In this document: positions 7,321 through 14,008 of the stretch, piece after piece
Numbering within the stretch: the stretch's first letter is position 1
Layout: every line of letters starts with the position of its first letter
Assembly (NCBI GenBank): GCA_045576175.1
Contig: JAZNFW010000114.1
Coordinates: 1 to 22,067 of the forward strand
Source: RGIG8748 sp045576175
GTDB lineage: Bacteria; Bacillota; Clostridia; UMGS1810
DNA length: 22,067 bases
Direction: 5' to 3'
Program-made: the position numbers and the translations under genes
Notes under the pieces: generated by a model
Seen by the model: only the letters and a program-made list of their open reading frames with translations
The model's database searches: none
What the model was told of the DNA's origin: nothing

Positions 7321-8293
7321 GTGGTTTTTTATTTTGGGTTATACTGCACCAGCCGTCCTCTGTCAAAACAGTTGTTACGCTCATATTCTCCTTTGCCATG
7401 GCATCTAAGACATCGGCAAGCCTTTCCTCTATAATTCCCGAGCAAATAAAAACTCCGTCCTCGGCCATGAGTTTTTTAACCGTAGGCAGAAGTGCTATTA
7501 TTACATCTGCCACGATATTTGCAACAATTACATTGTATTTATCTTTGGAAAGGATGTCAAAAAGAGCCTTATCGTTTGTTATATCGCCTGCGTACACCTT
7601 GTACTTCTCTTTATCCACTTTGTTTCTGTCGGCATTTTCGTATGCCACATGGATGCAGTTTTCGTCTATATCTACCGCATTTGCTTTCTTTGCGCCCAGC
7701 ATAAGAGCTATTACGGAGAGTATTCCGCTTCCGCAACCGGCATCTAATAGAACTGTATCCTCATTTACATATTTTTCGAGCTGTTTTATGCACATTTTGG
7801 TGCTTGCGTGTGTGCCCGTCCCAAAGGTCATTCCGGGATTTACGGTAAATATTATCCTGTCGGTATCGCCCTCGGTCTGTGCCCATTCGGGCTGTATGAG
7901 AATCTTCTCGCCAACTTCAATTGGCTTAAAGTACTCTTTCCAGTTATTTGCCCAGTCTTCTTCGTTCATATTGGAGGTTTCTATAGTAAGTTTTCCAAGC
8001 TCGCCCTCTGCATCATTTTCTTTAAGAGAAGAAAGTGCTGTCTGCACATGTGCGAGAGTATCGGGTGCCGAGGGGTTGTTTTCTATATAGAACTTAACCT
8101 TGGTTTCGCCCTTTTTGGACTCCAAAAGCTCGTCGGCCACATAATCCCAGTACTTTTTGTTATCTTCCAAAAATTCCAAAAATTCCGCCTCGTCCTCTAT
8201 TTCAAAGCCGGAAATCCCGACATCTTCAAGTGCACTGCACACAGCATCCTGACCAAAGCTTGTTGTATATACACTAACACAAATCCATTCCAT
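7313..8293 (-). CDS. prmA: Ribosomal protein L11 methyltransferase
   Basis: SAM-dependent methylation of ribosomal protein L11. 326 aa, typical length (about 300-320). The N-terminal substrate-recognition domain (residues 1 to about 110) precedes a Rossmann methyltransferase domain with NPGMTFGTGTHASTKMC, motif I LLDAGCGSGILSV, an acidic ribose-binding strand AVDIDENC and the NIVADVI motif. The start has GGGAGGT 6 nt upstream and is served by a consensus promoter at 8332-8360. First gene of the operon ending with dtd; divergent from rsmA. Confidence 0.95.
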   Translation of the reverse strand: MEWICVSVYTTSFGQDAVCSALEDVGISGFEIEDEAEFLEFLEDNKKYWDYVADELLESKKGETKVKFYIENNPSAPDTLAHVQTALSSLKENDAEGELGKLTIETSNMNEEDWANNWKEYFKPIEVGEKILIQPEWAQTEGDTDRIIFTVNPGMTFGTGTHASTKMCIKQLEKYVNEDTVLLDAGCGSGILSVIALMLGAKKANAVDIDENCIHVAYENADRNKVDKEKYKVYAGDITNDKALFDILSKDKYNVIVANIVADVIIALLPTVKKLMAEDGVFICSGIIEERLADVLDAMAKENMSVTTVLTEDGWCSITQNKKPLA

Positions 8294-8331
8294 ATTGCTA
8301 CCTCCCGAGAGTGCTGACTTATTATATATAA

Positions 8332-8360
8332 ATAATATTACTTATTTATCCTTTTGTCAA
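8332..8360 (-). promoter_or_regulatory. Sigma-A promoter for prmA operon
   Basis: On the minus strand, perfect -35 TTGACA (8355-8360), 17-nt spacer, -10 TATTAT (8332-8337). Confidence 0.85.
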
Positions 8361-8376
8361 ATGAGGGAAAAAATAC

Positions 8377-8405
8377 TTGATATCAAGGCGAAAAAAGGCT
8401 ATAAT
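8377..8405 (+). promoter_or_regulatory. Sigma-A promoter for rsmA operon
   Basis: -35 TTGATA (8377-8382), 17-nt spacer, perfect -10 TATAAT (8400-8405). The expected transcript start near 8412 leaves a leader of only about a dozen bases, so the ribosome binding site (8413-8420) is at the very 5' end. Its -35 box coincides with an in-frame upstream TTG, which rules that TTG out as a start codon. Confidence 0.88.
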
Positions 8406-8424
8406 CTATAATGAGGTGATATGC

Positions 8425-9270
8425 TTGAAAAATCTTGCAAAGCCCGCAGTTATAAAAGAAATTTTAGGGAAATACGGCTTTAGCTTTTCAAAATCGCTGG
8501 GGCAGAATTTTTTAATAGACGAAGGAGTGCTATTAGACATAACCGAAAGTGCCATGATAGATGATGCCTGCGTTTTAGAGGTCGGCCCCGGCTTTGGCAC
8601 ACTTACACAAAGGCTGTGCGAAAAGGCAAAAAAGGTAGTCTGTGTGGAAATTGACTCCTCGGCAATACCGATACTTAAAGAAAATCTAAAAGAGTGCGAT
8701 AACCTTAAAATAATACACGGCGACATTATGAAAACCGACATAGCCGCCCTTTGCAAAGAGGAATTTGGAAATGAAAGGGTAAGAGTGTGTGCAAATCTTC
8801 CGTACTACATTACAAGCCCTGTAATAACAAAGTTTTTGGAAAGCAATCTTCCCATAGACTCCATAACGGTTATGATACAAAAGGAAGTGGCACAGAGGAT
8901 TTGTGCAAAGCCGGGCACCAAGGACTACGGCGTGCTCACACTTATGGCTGGCTTTAGGTCGAAGGCAGAGATTGTAACGGTTGTGCCGTCTTCGTCATTT
9001 ATGCCGCCACCAAAGGTGGAATCGGCAGTTATAAAGCTCTCTATTACCGACAAGCCAAATGTAGAGGTAGACAGCGAAAAGACTTATTTCAAGGTAATAA
9101 AAGCCGCCTTTGCCCTAAGACGAAAGACGCTTAGTAACGCTCTTTGCTCCGGTCTTGGCAAATCCAAGGCGGAGATTTCGGATATACTTAAAAAAGCCGA
9201 TATAGACGAAAAAAGACGAGGCGAAACTCTTACAGATGAAGAATTTGCTCGTATATCAAATTGCTTATAA
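8425..9270 (+). CDS. rsmA: 16S rRNA dimethyladenosine transferase RsmA (KsgA)
   Basis: Dimethylates A1518 and A1519 in helix 45 of 16S rRNA, a late step in 30S assembly; its loss gives kasugamycin resistance. 282 aa from a TTG start chosen because GAGGTGAT (8413-8420) lies 4 nt upstream and the promoter excludes anything earlier. Motifs: SLGQNFLID (24-32), motif I LEVGPGFGTLT (51-61), acidic CVEIDSS (72-78) and the catalytic NLPYYIT (123-129). The C-terminal helical domain ends GETLTDEEFARISN. First gene of an operon with a patatin-like gene and two CHR genes. Confidence 0.95.
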   Translation: MKNLAKPAVIKEILGKYGFSFSKSLGQNFLIDEGVLLDITESAMIDDACVLEVGPGFGTLTQRLCEKAKKVVCVEIDSSAIPILKENLKECDNLKIIHGDIMKTDIAALCKEEFGNERVRVCANLPYYITSPVITKFLESNLPIDSITVMIQKEVAQRICAKPGTKDYGVLTLMAGFRSKAEIVTVVPSSSFMPPPKVESAVIKLSITDKPNVEVDSEKTYFKVIKAAFALRRKTLSNALCSGLGKSKAEISDILKKADIDEKRRGETLTDEEFARISNCL

Positions 9271-9281
9271 GGAATGATAAT

Positions 9282-10130
9282 ATGGTAGGACTTATAGTAG
9301 AAGGCGGTGCAAGCCGCACATATTTTGCAGTGGGTGTAATGGATGCTATGATGGAAGCGGGAATTCCCGTAGACTACATAACGGGTGCATCCGCAGGCAT
9401 TTCCAACGCCATGAACTACGCCACAGGTCAGATAGGCAGAGGCATCAAAATAGGCACAGAATATGTTCCCAAAAAAGAATACAGCGGTTTAAGGCATCTT
9501 TTTAACCCCAAAAACCGCTCTCTTTACAACATAGACTATGTTTTTACAAAAGTTCCAAACGAACTTGTGCCCTATGACTACGACAAATTCCCTTCCTTTA
9601 AGGGATATGCCGAGGCGGCTGTTACAGATGTGGAAACGGGAGAGCCTCATTACATAAAGCTCACAAACCCCAAGGAAGGCTGGGATGTGCTTGTGGCAAG
9701 TTGTTCACTGCCCCTTATGTTCCCTATGGCAAAAATAAACGGCAGAAAATATATGGACGGCGGAATAGCCGACTCCGTTCCGTTCCGTCGTGCTCTGGAT
9801 GTGGGCTGTGACAAAATAATAGTTATTCTTTCAAGAGAAAGAGACTATGTAAAAAAAGAGGGAAAGGGCGAGGTGCTCTCTTCTTACGCCTTTAGAAAAT
9901 ATCCCAAGTTTGCCAAGGCACTTAAGGAAAGAAGCCTTATGTACAATTCTCAGCGAAAAGAGCTCTTTGGTCTGGAAAAAGACGGAAAAGCCTTTGTTAT
10001 CGCTCCCGCCGACACAAAACAATGGCGCAGAACAGAAAACGACCCCGTGAAAATAAAAGAAATGTACGACGAGGGCTACCTTACAGGCAAAAAAGAAGTA
10101 GAAAAACTAATGGAGTATCTTAAAATCTGA
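9282..10130 (+). CDS. Patatin-like phospholipase (YjjU/RssA-like)
   Basis: A predicted Ser-Asp dyad acyl hydrolase of the bacterial patatin family, 282 aa. The oxyanion-hole region reads VEGGASRTYFAVG (residues 6-18), the nucleophile elbow is GASAG with Ser37, and the catalytic Asp is in DGGIADSVPF (Asp159). No signal peptide or membrane segment is evident, so it is probably cytoplasmic and may act on membrane phospholipid from the inside. Start ATG 9282 has AAGGA upstream, 11 nt after the rsmA stop, so it is in the rsmA transcript. The natural substrate is unknown. Confidence 0.88.
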   Translation: MVGLIVEGGASRTYFAVGVMDAMMEAGIPVDYITGASAGISNAMNYATGQIGRGIKIGTEYVPKKEYSGLRHLFNPKNRSLYNIDYVFTKVPNELVPYDYDKFPSFKGYAEAAVTDVETGEPHYIKLTNPKEGWDVLVASCSLPLMFPMAKINGRKYMDGGIADSVPFRRALDVGCDKIIVILSRERDYVKKEGKGEVLSSYAFRKYPKFAKALKERSLMYNSQRKELFGLEKDGKAFVIAPADTKQWRRTENDPVKIKEMYDEGYLTGKKEVEKLMEYLKI

Positions 10131-10132
10131 CT

Positions 10133-10681
10133 ATGAAAAAATTACTGGAAATCTTTATTACCTTTTTTAAAATAGGTGCTTTCACCTTTGGCGGAGGATA
10201 TGCCATGATTCCTCTCATACAAAGGGAAGCGGCGGAAAACAAAAAATGGGTGTCCGATGATGATATACTAGACATTGTGGCAATAGCAGAATCCACACCC
10301 GGACCTATAGCCATAAATGCGGCAACCTTTATAGGCTACAAGACTATGGGCCCCTTGGGATCACTCTTTGCCACTCTGGGAGTTGTCCTGCCCTCATTTA
10401 CCATAATATCCCTTATAGCATTTCTCTTAAAGGAATTTTCGCATATTCCCGCTGTGCAATATGCCTTCTTCGGCATAAGAGCAGGCGTACTGGCTCTTGT
10501 TACAAAGTCACTTTGGACTATGTACAAAAAGGCTCCCAAGGGCTATGTGGCAACTGTAATATGCGCACTCGCACTTTTGCTTGTTGTATTTTTCCATATA
10601 AATGCTCTTATTATAATAATAGCTAGTGCTTTGGTAGGATATATAGTGTCTGCACTTAAGCAAAGGAGGGAAAGTAAATGA
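10133..10681 (+). CDS. CHR-family transporter, first half-size subunit (chromate transporter-like)
   Basis: A 182-aa membrane protein with a single CHR domain. The N-terminal signature FFKIGAFTFGGGYAMIPL (residues 11-28) and ESTPGPIAIN (53-62) are diagnostic for the family. Hydrophobic segments follow around 76-98, 107-125 and 138-178. Bidomain ChrA proteins carry two such domains; here they are split into adjacent genes, the short-chain CHR arrangement in which the two proteins probably form a heterodimer of opposite topology. It starts 2 nt after the patatin stop with no clear ribosome binding site, suggesting translational coupling. Chromate efflux is the name-giving activity, but the natural substrate is uncertain. 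Confidence 0.88.
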   Translation: MKKLLEIFITFFKIGAFTFGGGYAMIPLIQREAAENKKWVSDDDILDIVAIAESTPGPIAINAATFIGYKTMGPLGSLFATLGVVLPSFTIISLIAFLLKEFSHIPAVQYAFFGIRAGVLALVTKSLWTMYKKAPKGYVATVICALALLLVVFFHINALIIIIASALVGYIVSALKQRRESK

Positions 10682-11247
10682 TTTTAATTCATCTTTTCCT
10701 CACCTTCTTTAAAATCGGTGCCTTTACCATAGGCGGCGGCTATGCTATGCTTCCTCTTATTCAGGAAGAGGTACTTAAGAATAACTGGGCAAGCATTAAG
10801 GAAGTTATAAACTTTGTGGCTGTAAGCGAAAGTACCCCCGGCCCCTTTGCCGTAAATATGGCAACCTATGTGGGCATTGTGCAAAAGGGACTTTTGGGAG
10901 CGTTTTTCTCAACACTCGGCGTAGTTCTGCCATCATTTATAATAATTCTCATAGTGGCAAGGTTCTACGAAAAATTTAAGGAAAACCGCATTGTTTCCGC
11001 CTGTATGACGGGCATTAAAAGTGCAGTTGTTGGTCTTATAGGGGCGGCACTTTTGTCTATGGCAAAGGCGGTGTTTTTTCCCGAAGGATTTAAAGACATT
11101 AATGCACTTTCTCTTTTGGTGTCCTGTCTCATATACCTTTCTATGCTTATTCTGTCATTTAAAAAGATGCTTCATCCGATTGCAATAATTACAATCTCGG
11201 CGGTAGTTGGAATTATAGTACTTTCTGTCTTTCCGTCGCTTTTGTAA
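10678..11247 (+). CDS. CHR-family transporter, second half-size subunit (chromate transporter-like)
   Basis: A 189-aa paralogue of the preceding protein, with the same signature FFKIGAFTIGGGYAMLPL (10-27) and ESTPGPFAVN (51-60), plus several hydrophobic segments to the end. It overlaps the first gene by ATGA and has a strong AGGAGG. Last gene of the rsmA operon, followed by a strong terminator. The two halves are probably stoichiometric partners. The repeated CHR fold indicates an ancient duplication. Confidence 0.88.
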   Translation: MILIHLFLTFFKIGAFTIGGGYAMLPLIQEEVLKNNWASIKEVINFVAVSESTPGPFAVNMATYVGIVQKGLLGAFFSTLGVVLPSFIIILIVARFYEKFKENRIVSACMTGIKSAVVGLIGAALLSMAKAVFFPEGFKDINALSLLVSCLIYLSMLILSFKKMLHPIAIITISAVVGIIVLSVFPSLL

Positions 11248-11265
11248 ACCGAACAACAAAAAAAC

Positions 11266-11304
11266 AAAGGCAATTCCTATTTCGAAAATGGGAATTGCCT
11301 TTTT
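11266..11304 (+). terminator. Intrinsic terminator of the rsmA-patatin-CHR operon
   Basis: A 12-bp perfect stem AAAGGCAATTCC (11266-11277) with mate 11291-11302 and T5 at the end, 18 nt past the last CHR stop. Confidence 0.9.
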
Positions 11305-11313
11305 GTGCTTGGC

Positions 11314-11557
11314 GGGAATGTAAAAAAAGATGCAGAATAAGTGAACTGAGCCGTGGCAAGCTTGCTTGCGAGGGGGACCCGAAGGTGTATAGAGATACAC
11401 CGAGAGGCGAAGTTCGCTTAGAGCTTATAGGCTAAAAATATGAGAAATCTGCAATTTTGCAGATTTCTACATAATTTTTTACTGTTTTGCTTTTCTTTTG
11501 CGTTTTGGATTGTCAGCAATCAAGCCTACAAGCGCTCTGCGCTTTTTTTACATTCCC
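11314..11557. mobile_element. MITE-like structured element, copy A
   Basis: 244 bp bounded by a perfect 16-bp terminal inverted repeat (11314-11329 and 11542-11557, outer end GGGAATGTAAAAAAAG). Inside are a 26-bp perfect palindrome (11443-11468), a stem GGTGTAT/ATACACC (11384-11390 with 11395-11401), a long-range stem TAAGTGAACT/AGTTCGCTTA (11338-11347 with 11411-11420, one wobble) and AAGCGC/GCGCTT followed by T7 at the right end. It has no transposase. A second copy in the same orientation is at 13757-13998; I count about 17 differences by eye, about 93 % identity. No obvious target-site duplication is seen. Small ORFs across it are not credible genes. The parent transposon family is not identified. 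Confidence 0.82.
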
Positions 11558-11571
11558 TTTTTTGTTTTCTT

Positions 11572-12555
11572 TTAGAGGAGAGTTTTTATAAGCTCTTCTT
11601 TTGTCTTGTCGCTTAAATATCTTGGTGCTATGTCAAATGCTGTCATACAGCCCTTGTTGCCTTCTTTGTTAAGAGTGTATGCTGCTCTTGCATATGCAGT
11701 AATTACAGATGCGGTAAATTCGGGGTTGGAATCAAGCTTTAAGCTATATTCTATAATGTGCTTGTTTTCGCCATCTGCTCCGGTCTTTCCGCTTCGTATT
11801 ACAAATCCGCCGTGCGGAATTCCGCCGTGTTCTGCCTTTAATGTTTCCATAGATATAAAGTGAACTGTGGTGTCGTAATCTGCAAAGTAGTTTGGCATAG
11901 TTACGATTTCTTTTTCTATTCGCTCTTTGTCTGCGCCATCTTCGGCTACCACAAAGCACTCTCTTAGGTGCTTTTGTCTTACAGTGAGATTTGGCGCTTC
12001 GCCATTTCGCACACTGTCTAATGCGCTCTGTATGGGTATTGTGTACTGTCTTGCATCAAGTACGCCATCTATCTTACGGATAGCGTCGGAATGGCCCTGG
12101 CTTACGCCCTTACCCCAGAAGGTGTAGTCCTCACCATCGGGAAGTATTGCTCCTGCATACATTCTGTTTACAGAAAACATTCCGGGGTCCCAGCCTACAG
12201 ATATTACTGCAACCTTTCCTGCCTCTTGTGCACTCTTATCCACATTTGCAAAATGCTCGGGAATTCTTGCATGTGTATCGAAGCTGTCTACCACATTAAA
12301 ATATCTTGCCATTTCGGGAGTCTGCTCGGGAAGGTCTGTGGCACTTCCGCCGCAGAGTACCATTACATCTATCTTATCTTTCCAAAGCGGTGCATCTTCT
12401 GCTTTAACCACACTTACACCCTCTGTTCTTATCTTAACTCCATCGGGGTTTCGTCTTGTAAAAACTGCGCAAAGCTCCATATCGCTTGCCTTGTTTACTG
12501 CAAGCTCCACGCCCTTGGCGAGATTTCCATAACCGAAAATACCTACTCTTATCAT
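11572..12555 (-). CDS. ddh: meso-Diaminopimelate dehydrogenase
   Basis: NADPH-dependent interconversion of L-tetrahydrodipicolinate, with ammonia, to meso-2,6-diaminopimelate in a single step, feeding lysine and peptidoglycan synthesis. 327 aa, full length for the family. N-terminal Rossmann motif GIFGYGNLAKGVE (residues 5-17), then FTRRNP, a substrate-domain region with SVGWDPGMFSVNRM and GKGVSQGHSDAIR, all typical of Ddh. ATG 12555 has AGAGGATGA upstream. It follows the RhuM-family gene by 21 nt on the same strand, so the two may be cotranscribed. Ddh is known for patchy distribution among bacteria, which fits its place between two repeat elements. Confidence 0.95.
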   Translation of the reverse strand: MIRVGIFGYGNLAKGVELAVNKASDMELCAVFTRRNPDGVKIRTEGVSVVKAEDAPLWKDKIDVMVLCGGSATDLPEQTPEMARYFNVVDSFDTHARIPEHFANVDKSAQEAGKVAVISVGWDPGMFSVNRMYAGAILPDGEDYTFWGKGVSQGHSDAIRKIDGVLDARQYTIPIQSALDSVRNGEAPNLTVRQKHLRECFVVAEDGADKERIEKEIVTMPNYFADYDTTVHFISMETLKAEHGGIPHGGFVIRSGKTGADGENKHIIEYSLKLDSNPEFTASVITAYARAAYTLNKEGNKGCMTAFDIAPRYLSDKTKEELIKTLL

Positions 12556-12576
12556 TTATATCATCCTCTCTGATTG

Positions 12577-13569
12577 TCACTCTCCAGCCTTGTCGCTGAT
12601 AGATTTTATTGCTGTTAAATAATTCTTTTCAACTTCACTAAGTGTTACTGATTGGTACTTTTTGTATTCTTCCTTTGCTTTGTTAATTGCCTGATTATGA
12701 CTTATGCTGCCTGAACCAATAAGCAGATTTTCGCCACTCATCGTAAGAATCCTATCCAGATGTCTGGACCAATCGTGCATTGTCATAAATTCTTCGCGCT
12801 GCGCTTGTCTTTCTGCAAAATCAAGATATCCGGAAACAATCTGCCCCAAAGAGCGAAGTTCCTTTTCGTCAAGATAATTCTTGGCAACCAAAGCATCGCT
12901 CAAATGCGGTCTGCTCCCCTTAAACGAAGTTAACCCCATAAATTCTTTCTCGCCATCTGCCCTATTATATATGACTTCGGCAGCAGTTTGCCCGTGAACA
13001 GCGTAATGGATTTTGTTCTGAACTTTTTTGAAAAATTCTATGGATATTTCGGCTTTGGGGTCGTAGTCAACACTTGTAGCATAGATATCAAGTACTTGTC
13101 TGTAGAAAACTTTTTCCGAAGCACGAATATCTCTTATTCTTTCTAAAAGTTCTTGCCAATATCCGTTGCCACCAAGATTTTTAAGCCTTTCATCATCCAT
13201 GGTGAAGCCTTTTCGTATATATTCATTAAGTCTCTTTGTTGCCCACTGTCTGAACTGTGTTCCTCTTAGCGATTTTACACGATATCCTACAGAAATTATT
13301 ACATCAAGATTATAATAATCAAGATTTCTCTCCACTTCTCTGCCGCCCTCGGTTTGAACTGTTGCAAATTTTGCAACAGTTGCCTCCGGCAATAGTTCTT
13401 TATCTGAATATATATTTTTAATGTGTCTGGAAATGGTCGACTTGTCTCTTTCAAATAGTGCTGCCATTTGGTCCATTGTAAGCCAAACAGATTCATCATA
13501 AAATCTCACATCGATTTTTATCTGTTCATCTTCTGTTTTAAACATTATAATTTTATTATCCAAATGCAT
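12577..13569 (-). CDS. RhuM-family protein (virulence_RhuM, probable DNA-binding)
   Basis: A 330-aa protein that resembles the RhuM family, named from a Salmonella pathogenicity-island gene and common on mobile and accessory DNA. The N-terminus has the typical opening KTEDEQIKIDVRFYDESVWL and a likely helix-turn-helix (about residues 30-53: LTMDQMAALFERDKSTISRHIK), followed by the YYNLDVIISVGYRVKS and TQFRQWATKRLNEYI motifs (about 85-118) and a C-terminal domain of unknown function. Molecular role is unknown. ATG 13569 is chosen from homologue-like N-terminal length and a G-rich site just upstream; an alternative ATG is at 13545, and a TTG reading from 13626 would cover the leader. It has a plausible own promoter and lies 21 nt upstream of ddh. 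Confidence 0.85.
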   Translation of the reverse strand: MHLDNKIIMFKTEDEQIKIDVRFYDESVWLTMDQMAALFERDKSTISRHIKNIYSDKELLPEATVAKFATVQTEGGREVERNLDYYNLDVIISVGYRVKSLRGTQFRQWATKRLNEYIRKGFTMDDERLKNLGGNGYWQELLERIRDIRASEKVFYRQVLDIYATSVDYDPKAEISIEFFKKVQNKIHYAVHGQTAAEVIYNRADGEKEFMGLTSFKGSRPHLSDALVAKNYLDEKELRSLGQIVSGYLDFAERQAQREEFMTMHDWSRHLDRILTMSGENLLIGSGSISHNQAINKAKEEYKKYQSVTLSEVEKNYLTAIKSISDKAGE

Positions 13570-13646
13570 TAACCCCCATAAAAGAGTTTTTTCTTTGAAA
13601 ATATCCGACACAGCAAAAACCAGCAAATTCAGCCGGATAAATTAGC

Positions 13647-13658
13647 GAGTTTAAACTC
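13647..13658. promoter_or_regulatory. Palindromic operator candidate at the RhuM-gene transcription start
   Basis: A perfect 12-bp palindrome GAGTTTAAACTC lies immediately downstream of the -10 box, covering the expected +1. That is a typical repressor position. The adjacent gene encodes a likely helix-turn-helix protein, so autoregulation is possible but not shown. Confidence 0.4.
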
Positions 13659-13687
13659 ATTTTACCATAATCTTTTCCTATATTCAA
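13659..13687 (-). promoter_or_regulatory. Promoter for the RhuM-family gene (and perhaps ddh)
   Basis: On the minus strand, -35 TTGAAT (13682-13687), 17-nt spacer, -10 TAAAAT (13659-13664). The leader to the ATG is about 80 nt. Confidence 0.7.
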
Positions 13688-13697
13688 CACATTAAAT

Positions 13698-13742
13698 AAA
13701 AAATAAGGGACTGTAAACAAACTATGTTTTCTTACAGTCCCT
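13698..13742 (-). terminator. Probable terminator downstream of the EF-G-like gene
   Basis: An 11-bp perfect stem AGGGACTGTAA (13706-13716) with mate 13732-13742, with AAAC/GTTT able to extend it. On the minus strand it is followed by TATTTTTTATTT. It lies beyond element copy B from the EF-G-like gene, so it would end that transcript only if the transcript crosses the element. Confidence 0.65.
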
Positions 13743-13756
13743 GTTTGAAGTTTTGA

Positions 13757-13998
13757 GGGGATGTAAAAAAAGATGCAGAATAAGCGAACTAAGCCGAAGC
13801 AAGCTTGCTTGCGAGGGGAACCCGAAGGTGTATAAAGATACACCGAGAGGCGAAGTTCGCTTAGAGCTTATAGGCAAAAATATGAGAAATCTGCAATTTT
13901 GCAGATTTCTACATAATTTTATTGTTTTGCTGTTCTTTTACACTTTGGATTGTCAGCAATCAAGCCTATAAGCGCTCTGCGCTTTATTTTACATTCCC
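13757..13998. mobile_element. MITE-like structured element, copy B
   Basis: 242 bp, same orientation as copy A. The terminal repeats are slightly degraded: GGGGATGTAAAAAAAG (13757-13772) against a right end reading ATTTTACATTCCC (to 13998). Internal pairings are intact: TAAGCGAACT/AGTTCGCTTA (13781-13790 with 13854-13863), GGTGTAT/ATACACC (13827-13833 with 13838-13844), GCTTATAGGC/GCCTATAAGC (13866-13875 with 13964-13973) and the 26-bp palindrome identical to copy A (13885-13910). The right end lies 10 nt from the stop of the EF-G-like gene. No transposase is encoded. Confidence 0.82.
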
Positions 13999-14008
13999 TT
14001 TGTGATTT

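Noticed and set aside
7308..8090. A 260-codon open frame on the plus strand opposite prmA
   Set aside because: It lies entirely antisense to a gene with clear PrmA motifs, has Ser/Phe-rich composition typical of reversed coding DNA and no ribosome binding site.
8377..8424. Extended N-terminus for RsmA from an upstream TTG
   Set aside because: That TTG is the -35 box of a near-consensus promoter; the TTG at 8425 has a well-placed ribosome binding site.
11155..11400. Small minus-strand frames running through the repeat elements (also 13556-13843), with similar peptide starts in both copies
   Set aside because: The similarity arises only because the DNA elements are repeated; the frames run on into unrelated flanking DNA and have no ribosome binding site.
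13706..13742. Hairpin AGGGACTGTAA/TTACAGTCCCT considered as the terminal repeats of a tiny insertion element
   Set aside because: Only 37 bp long with a T-rich minus-strand flank; a transcription terminator is the simpler reading.
11314..13998. CRISPR or tandem-repeat array
   Set aside because: There are only two long copies separated by genes, with no regular short spacers. No CRISPR-like array was seen elsewhere in the window.
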